64,000 bases of DNA from Chitinophagaceae bacterium UBA1931 (GTDB lineage Bacteria > Bacteroidota > Bacteroidia > Chitinophagales > Chitinophagaceae): positions 1 to 64,000 of the forward strand of contig DDFJ01000002.1 in NCBI GenBank assembly GCA_002337125.1. Direction: 5' to 3'. A program made the position numbers and the translations under genes. The notes beneath the pieces are model-generated. The model did no database searches. It was not told where the DNA came from and worked only from the letters and a program-made list of their open reading frames with translations. Positions 20,513-29,228 of the stretch are shown here, piece after piece; position 1 is the first letter of the stretch; each line of letters begins with the position of its first letter.

Positions 20513-20987
20513 AGTTGTAGGTTTAGAAGTAAAATGTTTAGACAGCTAATTTTTATAATTTATGCAGAGTAGGCAAGTGGGAGGCATTGTGAATAACATG
20601 AGAAAAAAATATTAATATTTGAAAATCAATTAATTAAGAATGATATTTTGGAAAATAAGTAAATAACGAAACGGGAAGTTACGTAATTTTTTACGTAAAA
20701 TTACTATTTTAAAAATCGTAATAACAGGAAATTTTACTAAGAAAAAGCGCAAGCAAAAGCACTATGTGCAAAAGATGTTAATAATGGAAGGCGTAAATTT
20801 CTATCCAAAATTCAGTTTCAAGGTTAATTCTGTTGACTATAATTAGCTAAACAATTTCTTCTCAAGGCGACTATATATAAATGCTCATTTATCAAAACAA
20901 TATTATTCCTGGCTATCGTTTACAATCAATCCTTTTGTTATGACGGCAAGAAAAGTTATCTTGCGGTAACCCAAAACATCATTATCC
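20513..20987. other. Long divergent intergenic region
   Basis: 475 bases without a credible gene, between the divergent 20150-20512 gene and the response regulator at 20988. It is AT-rich. It contains two copies of the palindrome TTACGTAA (20679-20686 and 20691-20698) and no clear promoter box of the TAnnTTTG type. It is likely to carry control sites for one or both genes. Confidence 0.5.
20679..20698. promoter_or_regulatory. Tandem TTACGTAA palindromes, candidate operator
   Basis: Two identical 8-bp palindromes with centres 12 bp apart, at 20679-20686 and 20691-20698, in the long divergent intergenic region. The binding protein is unknown; NarL-type regulators encoded on both sides are possible but their usual sites differ. 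Confidence 0.4.
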
Positions 20988-21647
20988 ATGTCTTCTGAAT
21001 CACAAATAAAATTTGCAATTGCCGACGACCACAAAATATTCCGTGACGGAATTAAAATGGCACTTAACGGCAAACCTCACCTGAAGTTAGTTTGGGAAGC
21101 TGAGGATGGCAAAGAAATGCTTCACAAACTGGCAATTAAACGACCAGATATTCTTTTACTAGATATTCGAATGCCGGAGCTTGATGGGATAAATGCGCTT
21201 GAACTGATCAGGAAAGAGCATGATGATTTAAAAATTATTGTTTTGAGCATGTACGACGACCAGCAGATGGTTAGCAAAATGATGGAAATGGGGGCTAACG
21301 CTTACCTTACTAAAACTACCGATCCCAACGAAATTTACGAAGCTATCCTCACCTGCATGAACGAGGATTTTTACTTTAATGAGCTCGTAAACCAGGCTGT
21401 ACTCCTTAAGTTGAATTACAAGAAGACTGTAAAGCAACACTATCCCAACGCCATAAAATTCTCAGAAAAAGAGATACAGATATTAAAGCTTTTGGCAGAA
21501 GATAAAACGACTGAAGAGATTTCAAAAGAAGTTTTTTTGAGTCCACGTACAATTGAAACCATCAGGCAGAACATGAAAAACAAGGTGAATGCCAAGACAA
21601 TAGCCGGCTTGATTGTTTATGGAATGCGCAACAAACTAATTGAATAA
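20988..21647 (+). CDS. NarL/FixJ-family response regulator
   Basis: A 219-residue regulator with receiver (D13-D14, phosphorylatable D59 in LLLDIRMPELDG, conserved Lys in LTKTTDP) and LuxR-type HTH (SEKEIQILKLLAEDKTTEEI, SPRTIETIRQNM). It is closely related to the regulators at 17907 and 21787. It has no kinase gene beside it in the same direction, so it may be fed by the kinase at 18599 or by one elsewhere. It stands alone with the long intergenic region upstream and 139 bases before the next regulator. Confidence 0.9.
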   Translation: MSSESQIKFAIADDHKIFRDGIKMALNGKPHLKLVWEAEDGKEMLHKLAIKRPDILLLDIRMPELDGINALELIRKEHDDLKIIVLSMYDDQQMVSKMMEMGANAYLTKTTDPNEIYEAILTCMNEDFYFNELVNQAVLLKLNYKKTVKQHYPNAIKFSEKEIQILKLLAEDKTTEEISKEVFLSPRTIETIRQNMKNKVNAKTIAGLIVYGMRNKLIE

Positions 21648-21786
21648 TTATGAGTTTAGAACCCGTGCAAATAATTAAATCGTAAAAACCACATATTTAA
21701 ATTCAGGTAGTAATACCGATAAAAAAACGATTTAAAATAGCCAAATTGCGTTGTGAAAAAAATTGAAATACTTTTAACCATATCCT

Positions 21787-22479
21787 ATGTACGCAATGAA
21801 AACCGTTAAACCAAACGATCAATCCACAGATATCATTAAAGTAGCAATTACTGACGACCATGTTCTTTACCGTGCAGGTGTAAGAACAGCTTTAAGTATG
21901 AAAAAAGATATTAATGTCATATTTGAAGCTGATAATGGCATGCATTTATTAAACATGCTGAAATCTCTTCAGCCCGATGTAATTCTGCTTGATGTGCAAA
22001 TGCCAATCATGGATGGTATTGCCACTTTGCCAGAAGTAAAAAAGCTCTATCCTGATATCAAGATCATTATGCTTACAATGCATGATGAGCATACTATGAT
22101 AACAAGGCTGATGGAACTTGGGGCTAATTCATATCTCACAAAGAACTCAGACAGTGAGGTTATTTATGAAGCGATAAGAACTTGTCATGAACAGGAATAT
22201 TTCTTCAATGCACTTACAAACAAAGCCCTGATTGATGGCCTGAAAATGAAACGTCAGAACGATTCGATGATGGGCCATGACGTTAAGCTCAACGACAAAG
22301 AAATAACCATTCTTCGCTTAATGTGTGAAGAAAAGAGTACAAAAGAAATTGCGGATATTGTTGATCTCAGCCCCCGTACTGTTGAAGCCATCCGTGATAA
22401 ATTAAAATCCAAAATCGGAGCACGTTCAACTGCAGGATTAATTCTTTACGCAGTTAAAAACAATATTATTGAGGGATAA
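21787..22479 (+). CDS. NarL/FixJ-family response regulator
   Basis: A 230-residue regulator with receiver (D23-D24, D69 in VILLDVQMPIMDG, Lys in LTKNSDS) and LuxR-type HTH (NDKEITILRLMCEEKSTKEIA, SPRTVEAIRDKL). An internal ATG three codons in could be the true start. It is the third member of a cluster of three similar regulators within 5 kb. A terminator follows. Target genes are unknown. Confidence 0.9.
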   Translation: MYAMKTVKPNDQSTDIIKVAITDDHVLYRAGVRTALSMKKDINVIFEADNGMHLLNMLKSLQPDVILLDVQMPIMDGIATLPEVKKLYPDIKIIMLTMHDEHTMITRLMELGANSYLTKNSDSEVIYEAIRTCHEQEYFFNALTNKALIDGLKMKRQNDSMMGHDVKLNDKEITILRLMCEEKSTKEIADIVDLSPRTVEAIRDKLKSKIGARSTAGLILYAVKNNIIEG

Positions 22480-22507
22480 GGTATTTACCGAAACCAACTG
22501 TATAACT

Positions 22508-22540
22508 GAGGCGATGCTGTAAAGTGTCGCCTCTTTCTTT
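22508..22540 (+). terminator. Terminator behind the response regulator
   Basis: A 7-bp stem gaggcga (22508-22514) with tcgcctc (22527-22533), a 12-base loop and tttcttt. Confidence 0.75.
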
Positions 22541-22564
22541 AAATTCGTTCTACAATTACAGGTA

Positions 22565-23392
22565 ATGTTCAGTTATAATTTCGATGGAAAAATTTGGGGC
22601 AACGAAGAGAGCGTTATTCATCCTGATAACCGCTCATTCAGGTATGGAGAAGGCTTGTTTGAAACAATTCATTTATGGAGGAATGAAATGCCGCTTTGGG
22701 ACTGGCATTGGAAGAGATTAATTCAATCCTTACCGCAATTATATTTTTCAATACCTGTACATTTCTCCCAGCAGAAGATAAAAGAAGAAGTTATTTTTCT
22801 GGCTCGAAAGAATAATTGCCTGCAGAATGCCAGGGTGCGGATAACGGTTTTTAAAGGCGAAGGTGGCATTTGGGAAAAACCATCTGCTGCATTCCATTAC
22901 CTGATTCAATGCTGGCCTGTTGACCAAACAAATGTTTCACTTAATGAAAATGGACTTGTTACAGGGATTTATACTGACGGATGGAAAAGTTGTGATGCAT
23001 TTTCAAACCTGAAGCATAATAATTACCTGCTTTATGCGATGGCTGCTAAATATGCCAAACTTCAGCAATGGAACGAAGCCATCGTATTAAACCAAAATAA
23101 CCGTATTTGTGAAGCCACAATTGCTAACGTGTTTTTCATAAAAGATGGTATTGTACATACTCCGCATTTAAAAGAAGGATGTGTGGCAGGGGTTATGAGA
23201 AGTTTTTTAGCAGATAAGATTAAACCATTGGAAGGATCATACACAATTGAGGATTTGTTGCACGCAGATGAGTTGTTTTTTAGCAATGCTTTTAATGGAA
23301 TCCGCTGGGTAAAGTTGTTAGGCAATAAAACGTACACGAGCAGGCAGACAGCAAAAATCTTTGCAGAACATATTTCTCCTTTATTTATCTGA
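22565..23392 (+). CDS. Class IV PLP enzyme, aminodeoxychorismate lyase (PabC)-like
   Basis: A 275-residue fold-type IV pyridoxal-phosphate enzyme. Motifs are FRYGEGLFET (25-34), the cofactor lysine K150 in SNLKHNNYL and E183 in ICEATIANVF. Relatives include PabC (4-aminobenzoate formation for folate), branched-chain aminotransferases and D-amino-acid aminotransferases. The size and the SNLKHNNYL motif favour PabC, but specificity is not settled. folE lies 4.7 kb away, consistent with but not proof of a folate role. The photolyase gene follows closely. Confidence 0.8.
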   Translation: MFSYNFDGKIWGNEESVIHPDNRSFRYGEGLFETIHLWRNEMPLWDWHWKRLIQSLPQLYFSIPVHFSQQKIKEEVIFLARKNNCLQNARVRITVFKGEGGIWEKPSAAFHYLIQCWPVDQTNVSLNENGLVTGIYTDGWKSCDAFSNLKHNNYLLYAMAAKYAKLQQWNEAIVLNQNNRICEATIANVFFIKDGIVHTPHLKEGCVAGVMRSFLADKIKPLEGSYTIEDLLHADELFFSNAFNGIRWVKLLGNKTYTSRQTAKIFAEHISPLFI

Positions 23393-23423
23393 ACAATCAA
23401 CACCTCTTTCTGTTATACAAATC

Positions 23424-24734
23424 ATGTCTTTGCAAAAAGTAAATATTTGCTGGTTTCGCCGTGACTTACGGTTGCATGATCATGCTGCATTATACCATGC
23501 ATTAAAAAGCGGGTTGCCGGTAGTCCCTGTCTTTGTGTTTGATAAAACGATTCTTGATCAACTGGAAGATCGGAATGACAAACGTGTGGATTTTATTCAC
23601 CAGGCACTTTCTGCTATGCAGGAACAACTTGCAGCATTGGGAAGTTCTCTTGAAGTGTATACGGGAACTCCTCTTGAAATGTTTCAGCATTTATGTTCAA
23701 AGTACAGGATTGATCATGTTTTTACAAATCATGATTATGAAGCTTATGCCAAAGAAAGAGATGAGGCCGTTCGCATTTATTTAAACAAAGAAAATATTGC
23801 ATTTCATACATACAAAGACCAGGTTGTTTTTGAAAAAGATGAAGTTTTGAAAGATGATGGTAAACCATACACCGTGTTTACTCCTTACAGCAAAAAATGG
23901 AAAGCAAAGCTCAATGAGTTTTATTTAAAGAGTTATCCGACTGAGAAGTACTTTGATCATTTTTTTAAACAATCACCAGTTGCAATCCCAACTCTGCAGC
24001 AAATTGGTTTTGAAAAAACATCTATGCAATTTGAAGTGCCGGTTATTCATGATGAATTGATCAGGAAATACAAAGAGCAGCGGGATATTCCTTCAGCAAA
24101 TGGAACTACAAGGTTAAGTGTGCATCTCCGGTTTGGCACAATCAGCATTCGTGAACTCGCAAGGCATACATCAGGTATGAGTGAAACTTTTTTGAACGAA
24201 CTCATCTGGCGGGATTTTTATCATATGATTCTCTGGCATTTTCCACATGTTGCATCAGGGAAATCATTTAAACCGGAATATGATTTTATTCAATGGCGTA
24301 ATAATGAACATGAATTTCAAAAGTGGTGTGATGGGCAAACCGGTTACCCGATTGTTGATGCAGGCATGAGGGAGTTGAACGCAACCGGCTTTATGCACAA
24401 CCGTGTACGGATGATTGTTGCTTCTTTTCTAACCAAACACTTATTGATTGACTGGCGTTGGGGCGAAGCTTACTTTGCCAAAAAACTACTCGACTTTGAT
24501 CTTGCTGCAAATAATGGCGGCTGGCAATGGGCTTCAGGAAGTGGTTGCGATGCAGCACCTTATTTCCGCATCTTCAATCCTTATCTTCAAACAATGAAAT
24601 TTGACTCAGAACTAAAATACATCCGCAAATGGGTGCCGGAGTTTGAAGGATTCTATTATCACAAGCCTATAGTTGACCATGACTTTGCAAGAAAAAGATG
24701 TTTGCAGGTTTATGCTGATGTGTTGAAAAAATAG
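23424..24734 (+). CDS. Deoxyribodipyrimidine photolyase (cryptochrome/photolyase family)
   Basis: A 436-residue flavoprotein that uses blue light to repair UV pyrimidine dimers. The antenna domain opens with VNICWFRRDLRLHDH. The FAD-binding helical domain has NELIWRDFYHMILWHFP, GYPIVDAGMRELNATGFMHNR and NNGGWQWASGSGCDAAPYFRIFNP, which includes the conserved Trp and Asn near the flavin. This is a class I pattern, and cryptochromes cannot be excluded. I use the ATG at 23424 (MSLQKV); a longer start would overlap the upstream lyase gene. Its 3' end is 2 bases from convergent mqnD. Confidence 0.9.
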   Translation: MSLQKVNICWFRRDLRLHDHAALYHALKSGLPVVPVFVFDKTILDQLEDRNDKRVDFIHQALSAMQEQLAALGSSLEVYTGTPLEMFQHLCSKYRIDHVFTNHDYEAYAKERDEAVRIYLNKENIAFHTYKDQVVFEKDEVLKDDGKPYTVFTPYSKKWKAKLNEFYLKSYPTEKYFDHFFKQSPVAIPTLQQIGFEKTSMQFEVPVIHDELIRKYKEQRDIPSANGTTRLSVHLRFGTISIRELARHTSGMSETFLNELIWRDFYHMILWHFPHVASGKSFKPEYDFIQWRNNEHEFQKWCDGQTGYPIVDAGMRELNATGFMHNRVRMIVASFLTKHLLIDWRWGEAYFAKKLLDFDLAANNGGWQWASGSGCDAAPYFRIFNPYLQTMKFDSELKYIRKWVPEFEGFYYHKPIVDHDFARKRCLQVYADVLKK

Positions 24735-24736
24735 TT

Positions 24737-25534
24737 TTACTGTGCAGTTGCGACTTTCATCATTTGCTCCACAGCTTTCATCCCATCTTCTCCCAAGTCA
24801 AGCGAATAATTATTAACGTAGAGGTCTATGTGCTGGCGCATAACATCCTCACTCATTTCCTGCGAATGCTGTTTTACATAATCAGTAATAAGCGGGTAGC
24901 GTTCAAATGCATATTGAAGACTTTTGAAGATCAGCTGTTCCACTTTTTTCTGAACAGGTTCATCAATGCGTTTATGTGCAATGATGCCGCCTAACGGGAT
25001 GGGGAAACCGGTTGTTTTTTCCCAGTATTCACCAAGATCAATCAGCTTGATTAAGCCTTTCTGCTGATATGTAAAACGGTTTTCATGAATAATCACACCG
25101 GCATCAACTCTTCCGCTCAGTACTGCTTCTTCAATTTCATGAAAAATCATGAACTGCTTGTTTTTTGCCTGTGGAAATGCCTGTGAAAAAAGAAAATGGG
25201 CTGTTGTGTTTTTGCCCGGAACGGCAATGGTAAGATCTTTGATTTCGTCTTCAAGATTGTTGAATGAACGTTTGGAGATAAGTAAAGGTCCTACACCTTT
25301 TCCTAACGCACCACCACTTTTCAGCAGGTTGTAATTATTTTGTACAAGCGGGAAAACACCATAACTGATTTTTGAAAAATCAAGCTTGCCCTGCAGTGCC
25401 CACTCATTAAGTGTTTGCACATCTTCCAATACTGCTTCAAACTCCAGTCCTTCTGTATCAATTTTGTTATTTACTAATGCATCAAAGATGAATGTATCGT
25501 TAGGACATGGTGAAAAACCGATTGTTAATTTCAT
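24737..25534 (-). CDS. mqnD: 1,4-dihydroxy-6-naphthoate synthase MqnD
   Basis: A 265-residue enzyme of the futalosine (MqnA-D) menaquinone pathway that converts cyclic de-hypoxanthine futalosine to dihydroxynaphthoate. Family marks are IGFSPCPNDTFIFDAL at the N-terminus and the periplasmic-binding-protein-like GVGPLLIS and AVLSGRVDAGVIIHENRFTY. The length is normal. It follows mqnB by 12 bases on the same strand; mqnA and mqnC are not in the window. Confidence 0.9.
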   Translation of the reverse strand: MKLTIGFSPCPNDTFIFDALVNNKIDTEGLEFEAVLEDVQTLNEWALQGKLDFSKISYGVFPLVQNNYNLLKSGGALGKGVGPLLISKRSFNNLEDEIKDLTIAVPGKNTTAHFLFSQAFPQAKNKQFMIFHEIEEAVLSGRVDAGVIIHENRFTYQQKGLIKLIDLGEYWEKTTGFPIPLGGIIAHKRIDEPVQKKVEQLIFKSLQYAFERYPLITDYVKQHSQEMSEDVMRQHIDLYVNNYSLDLGEDGMKAVEQMMKVATAQ

Positions 25535-25546
25535 TTTCTTCTTTAC

Positions 25547-26203
25547 TTAAAGACTTTCAACAAACCTTGTTAATTCAATATTCAATTGTTCAACAGCTTC
25601 TTTTAATTCCCATTTCTTTTTGTTGCGTTCGCCAACATAATTTGAAATACTCCTTATCTGCAGGAAAGGAATCTGTTCTTTTAAACAAACAAAATGCAGT
25701 GCAGCACCTTCCATACTTTCAATTGCTGCTTTGTATTTTGAACTGTAAAGTTCGGCAGTTTTTTTTGTACTGGTCACCTGGTTTACGGTTATGGCACTTA
25801 CTTTTTTTAGTTTTGTTCTTTTGAGATATTCTGAGGAAGGATTGACCAGTTTCTTTTTACTGAATGGCGGTTGGTTAGCTGCAAGCAGGTTCAGATCAAA
25901 TACATCTTTGTACCCGTCTTTTTCCTGCACACCAAGATCCGCCATTGCTTCATCTTTCACCACCACCACATCGCCCAGCTGTAATTTTGGAGTAAATGAA
26001 CCTGCAATACCGGCCATTACAATAAGATCAGGTCGTTTCAGCTGCAAATATTTCATCAATGCATAAGTTGTATTAACCTGGCCAACACCGCCAATAAGAA
26101 AATCAACTTGCAAATCAAGATGATCAAGCTTTTTGCTGCTGCGGCAATAGTCAACAAATGGCTTTATTTCAAATATGGTGGATGAAATTACAAGGCAGTT
26201 CAT
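25547..26203 (-). CDS. mqnB: Futalosine hydrolase MqnB
   Basis: A 218-residue nucleoside-phosphorylase-fold hydrolase that splits futalosine to release hypoxanthine. The core has GGVGQVNTTYALMKY, VMAGIAGSFTPKLQLGDVVVV and, near the C-terminus, ESMEGAALHFVCL, which carries the ribose-binding Met-Glu pair. I start at the ATG at 26203 (MNCLVISS) instead of a TTG five codons upstream. It is the upstream partner of mqnD, supporting the futalosine route instead of the MenF route for menaquinone. Confidence 0.88.
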   Translation of the reverse strand: MNCLVISSTIFEIKPFVDYCRSSKKLDHLDLQVDFLIGGVGQVNTTYALMKYLQLKRPDLIVMAGIAGSFTPKLQLGDVVVVKDEAMADLGVQEKDGYKDVFDLNLLAANQPPFSKKKLVNPSSEYLKRTKLKKVSAITVNQVTSTKKTAELYSSKYKAAIESMEGAALHFVCLKEQIPFLQIRSISNYVGERNKKKWELKEAVEQLNIELTRFVESL

Positions 26204-26262
26204 CTTTTTTTTAAGCAAGAATACTCAAAATTTACAATACCTGTAAAGTGCTTTAATCTCGT

Positions 26263-26270
26263 TAACTTTG
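26263..26270 (+). promoter_or_regulatory. Predicted -7 box upstream of the first pterin synthase gene
   Basis: TAACTTTG matches TAnnTTTG and lies 52 bases before the start codon. No clear -33 box at the expected distance. Confidence 0.4.
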
Positions 26271-26321
26271 CGCCTCATTTTTCCTCCACCCAATTGCTGT
26301 GAGGAAGCAAATAAGTGAAGC

Positions 26322-26732
26322 ATGGTTTACTTAACACGTCTTGAACATTTTAATGCAGCCCACAAACTTTTCAATCCCAACTGGAGCCGTGAAAAAAATG
26401 AAGCTGTTTTTGGTATTTGTGCCAACGAAAACTGGCATGGCCACAACTTTGATTTGTATGTAACAGTAAAGGGAAAGGTTGATCCTGATACAGGTTTTTT
26501 ATTTGATGTAAAAAAGCTGAGTGAACTGATGAAAGTTCATGTGATTGAAAAGCTGGATCATAAAAACCTGAACCTTGATGTTGATTTTATGCGGAACAAA
26601 ATGTGTTCAACCGAAAATCTTGCTGTAGCCATCTGGCAGCAACTGGCTCCGCACTTACCCGAAGGCGTTCATCTGCATTGTGTAAAACTTTACGAAACAC
26701 CACGTATTTACGTAGAATATTTTGGTGAGTAA
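26322..26732 (+). CDS. 6-pyruvoyl-tetrahydropterin synthase family enzyme (QueD-like), copy 1
   Basis: A 136-residue PTPS-fold enzyme. The zinc ligands are the His residues of HFNAAHKLF and HGHN, the catalytic Cys lies in FGICANEN, and LDHKNLNLD and YETPRIYVEY supply the Asp-His pair and substrate-binding Glu. The family makes 6-carboxy-tetrahydropterin for queuosine or sepiapterin-type products from dihydroneopterin triphosphate. It is followed by a second, about half-identical copy and by folE, which makes their substrate. Confidence 0.85.
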   Translation: MVYLTRLEHFNAAHKLFNPNWSREKNEAVFGICANENWHGHNFDLYVTVKGKVDPDTGFLFDVKKLSELMKVHVIEKLDHKNLNLDVDFMRNKMCSTENLAVAIWQQLAPHLPEGVHLHCVKLYETPRIYVEYFGE

Positions 26733-26787
26733 ACTTTTTACGCAGTAACTTGTTATACTTTCCTTTACCAATACGTTATTACATCAA

Positions 26788-27201
26788 ATGCAAAAGAAGG
26801 TATCCATTTTCAGGCACGAACATTTTAATGCAGCTCACAGGTTGTATAACCCGGCATGGAGCAACGAAAAAAATGATGCAGTGTTTGGTAAATGCAACAA
26901 TCCTTCTTTTCACGGGCACAATTATGAACTGGTGGTGAAAATTACCGGTGTGCCCGATGCTGAAACAGGTTATGTGATGGATATGAAAGAACTGAGTGAA
27001 CTGATTCAACAGGAAATTCACAGCAGGTTTGATCATAAAAATCTGAACCTTGATACGGAAGAATTCAAGCATCTGAATCCAACAGCAGAGAATATTGCTA
27101 TTGTGATTTATGAATTGCTCCGGCCACATATACCGGCAGATAAGGACATGCAGGTGCGCCTGTATGAAACGCCGAGGAATTTTGTTGAGTATCCTGCATA
27201 G
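26788..27201 (+). CDS. 6-pyruvoyl-tetrahydropterin synthase family enzyme (QueD-like), copy 2
   Basis: A 137-residue paralogue of the preceding gene. It keeps all zinc and catalytic motifs (HFNAAHRLY, FGKCNNPSFHGHN, FDHKNLNLD, YETPRNFVEY). The copies differ mainly in the surface loops, so both are probably active. One may serve queuosine synthesis and the other another pterin product; that division is a guess. It is separated from folE by 105 bases holding a GTGCGACGC repeat element. Confidence 0.85.
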   Translation: MQKKVSIFRHEHFNAAHRLYNPAWSNEKNDAVFGKCNNPSFHGHNYELVVKITGVPDAETGYVMDMKELSELIQQEIHSRFDHKNLNLDTEEFKHLNPTAENIAIVIYELLRPHIPADKDMQVRLYETPRNFVEYPA

Positions 27202-27230
27202 TGATGATGATTGACGGGTAATATTAATGT

Positions 27231-27260
27231 TGTACAAGTGTGCGACGCCAATGCAGCTGA
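27231..27260 (+). repeat. GTGCGACGC intergenic repeat, copy A
   Basis: A short element with core acaagtgtgcgacgcca (27234-27250) placed 30 bases behind the stop of the second pterin synthase gene and in its orientation. Copies B (45917) and C (41891, minus) share the same core. Confidence 0.7.
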
Positions 27261-27306
27261 ACAATGTTGTAAAGCTGGGAAACAAAAAATAACCTTAAAC
27301 CATTTT

Positions 27307-27903
27307 ATGGCTTACAAAAAAACAGAACATTACGACGAAGAAACTACTTCGGGTCTGATTACGAATTACAGGAATGCAATTTCACTGCTTGGTGAAGATG
27401 CTGACAGGGAAGGTTTGCTGAAAACACCTGAACGTGTTGCAAAAGCTATGCAGTACATGACCCAGGGTTACCATATGGATGCAAAAGCAATTCTTGAAAG
27501 TGCAAAATTTCATGAAGAGGTTAGTGAAATGGTGATTGTAAAAGATATTGAGCTGTACAGTATGTGCGAACATCATATGCTGCCTTTTTTTGGTAAAGCT
27601 CATATTGCTTACATTCCTAATGGCTGGATTACCGGTTTAAGTAAACTGGCAAGAGTGGTGGATGTTTATTCGAGAAGGCTGCAGGTGCAGGAACGTTTAA
27701 CAACAGAGATATTAAATGCGATTAATGACTCATTAAATCCTATGGGAGCTGCTGTTGTAATTGAAGCACAGCATTTGTGTATGATGATGCGTGGAGTGCA
27801 GAAGCAGAATTCTGTAACAACCACATCGGCTTTTTCGGGTGTGTTTCAGAAAGATCCTACAAGGAGTGAATTTTTGAAACTGATCTCCGGGAAGTTTAAT
27901 TAA
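27307..27903 (+). CDS. folE: GTP cyclohydrolase I
   Basis: A 198-residue enzyme that opens GTP to dihydroneopterin triphosphate, the first step of folate, queuosine and biopterin synthesis. Zinc ligands C87 and H90 in YSMCEHHMLPFFG and C158 in AQHLCMMMRG are intact, with GLSKLARVVDVYSRRLQ as the family core. I use the ATG at 27307; an upstream TTG would include the repeat element. It supplies substrate to the two pterin synthases immediately upstream. Confidence 0.95.
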   Translation: MAYKKTEHYDEETTSGLITNYRNAISLLGEDADREGLLKTPERVAKAMQYMTQGYHMDAKAILESAKFHEEVSEMVIVKDIELYSMCEHHMLPFFGKAHIAYIPNGWITGLSKLARVVDVYSRRLQVQERLTTEILNAINDSLNPMGAAVVIEAQHLCMMMRGVQKQNSVTTTSAFSGVFQKDPTRSEFLKLISGKFN

Positions 27904-27922
27904 ACAATTGATTTTTTTGAAA

Positions 27923-27964
27923 AAGAAGTCTGTTGCGTTTATTGCGGCAGACTTCTTTATTTTT
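27923..27964 (+). terminator. Terminator behind folE
   Basis: A 10-bp stem aagaagtctg (27923-27932) with cagacttctt (27948-27957) and a 15-base loop, followed by tattttt. It overlaps the predicted fabD promoter. Confidence 0.7.
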
Positions 27965-27965
27965 G
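27933..27965 (+). promoter_or_regulatory. Predicted promoter of fabD
   Basis: TTG at 27933-27935 and TATTTTTG at 27958-27965 (TAnnTTTG), spacer 22 bp, 17 bases before the fabD start. It lies inside the hairpin of the folE terminator. Confidence 0.5.
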
Positions 27966-27982
27966 GCCCATAAATTATAATT

Positions 27983-28873
27983 ATGAAGCACGCATTTGTA
28001 TATCCGGGACAAGGTTCTCAATTCAGCGGAATGGGTAAGAGTTTGTTTGAAAGCAGTGTATCGGCTCAGCGACTTTTTGAACAGGCAAATGAAATATTGG
28101 GATTTCGTATTTCTGAAATTATGTTTTCAGGAACTGATGAAGACCTGAAGCAAACCAATGTTACACAGCCTGCAGTATTTCTTCATTCAGTTATTGCATA
28201 TAAAAGTATTGAAAGTGCAAAACCCGATATGGTTGCGGGGCATTCACTTGGTGAGTTCAGTGCATTGGTTGCAAATGGTGTATTGAGTTTTGAAGATGCA
28301 TTGCAACTTGTAAGTGTACGTGCAACTGCTATGCAAAAAGCTTGTGAAAAAAATCCTTCTACCATGGCTGCAGTTCTTGCTTTGGCTGATGATAAAGTGG
28401 AAGAGATTTGTAAACTGGTGCAGGATGAAACGGGCGAAATTGTTGTGCCTGCTAATTTCAATTGTCCCGGTCAGCTGGTGATCAGTGGTTCACTGAAAGG
28501 AATTGAAATTGCATGTGAAAGAATGAAAGCTGCAGGAGCAAAAAGAGCGTTGGTTTTGCCAGTTGGCGGCGCATTTCACAGCCCGTTAATGGAACCTGCA
28601 CGTGAGGAATTGAAAGCAAAAATTGAGAGTACAAATTTCTATGCTCCTCAATGTGCAATATACCAGAACATGGTTGCAAAAGCAGTACTTGATAAAGATG
28701 AAATCAAACAAAACTTAATAGATCAGTTAACAGGTGCTGTACGCTGGACACAAAGTGTACAGGCAATGATTGCCGATGGTGCAAGTAAGTTTACTGAAGT
28801 TGGTCCGGGTAAAGTGCTGCAGGGTTTGGTACAAAAAATTAATAAAGAAATGCTGGTTGAAGGTGTGAATTAA
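27983..28873 (+). CDS. fabD: Malonyl-CoA:ACP transacylase
   Basis: A 296-residue enzyme that loads malonate on acyl carrier protein for fatty-acid synthesis. The catalytic nucleophile is S88 in GHSLGEF, with the partner His199 in GAFHSPLM, and GQGSQFSGMG at the N-terminus forms the oxyanion region. Length is standard. It is monocistronic here; fabH (32780) and fabI (44769) lie elsewhere in the window. Confidence 0.95.
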   Translation: MKHAFVYPGQGSQFSGMGKSLFESSVSAQRLFEQANEILGFRISEIMFSGTDEDLKQTNVTQPAVFLHSVIAYKSIESAKPDMVAGHSLGEFSALVANGVLSFEDALQLVSVRATAMQKACEKNPSTMAAVLALADDKVEEICKLVQDETGEIVVPANFNCPGQLVISGSLKGIEIACERMKAAGAKRALVLPVGGAFHSPLMEPAREELKAKIESTNFYAPQCAIYQNMVAKAVLDKDEIKQNLIDQLTGAVRWTQSVQAMIADGASKFTEVGPGKVLQGLVQKINKEMLVEGVN

Positions 28874-28880
28874 GTATCTC

Positions 28881-29219
28881 TTAGGAAAAAATTGATATTA
28901 GAATTGAAATAAGAATAAGAGAGGCTATAACAAGAGTTAAAGAATAAGTAAATAAAGGATGCTTGAATTTCTTCCTATTTTCATTAAAATCAGGAATGAT
29001 TTCCTTATCAAAACTTCGGCCATAACGTTTTAGACCACATTTCTTACAAACCAAATCAACCTTTTTATCTATAGGAAAAGCTGGTATTCCATAAATGTGG
29101 AAATATTCACTTGAAATCATTGTATCATGCCATGAATGTCCTTCACATGAAGGACATTTTATTAAATATTCATCAACACCGATTGGTGAATTATAAGTTC
29201 CGTAAAATATTATACCCAT
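28881..29219 (-). CDS. Small zinc-ribbon protein with a C-terminal membrane helix
   Basis: A 112-residue protein. Two Cys pairs (CPSC at 22-25 and CKKC at 58-61) form a probable zinc ribbon. A basic linker (RKKFKHP) then precedes one C-terminal transmembrane helix (about 91-111). The topology suggests a tail-anchored protein with the zinc ribbon in the cytoplasm. No specific function is recognised. It converges with fabD and stands 9 bases downstream of the acetyltransferase. Confidence 0.7.
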   Translation of the reverse strand: MGIIFYGTYNSPIGVDEYLIKCPSCEGHSWHDTMISSEYFHIYGIPAFPIDKKVDLVCKKCGLKRYGRSFDKEIIPDFNENRKKFKHPLFTYSLTLVIASLILISILISIFS

Positions 29220-29228
29220 AATGAATGA

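Noticed and set aside
25507..25824. Plus-strand ORF opposite mqnB/mqnD
   Set aside because: It is antisense to two well-supported genes and shows no recognised domain.
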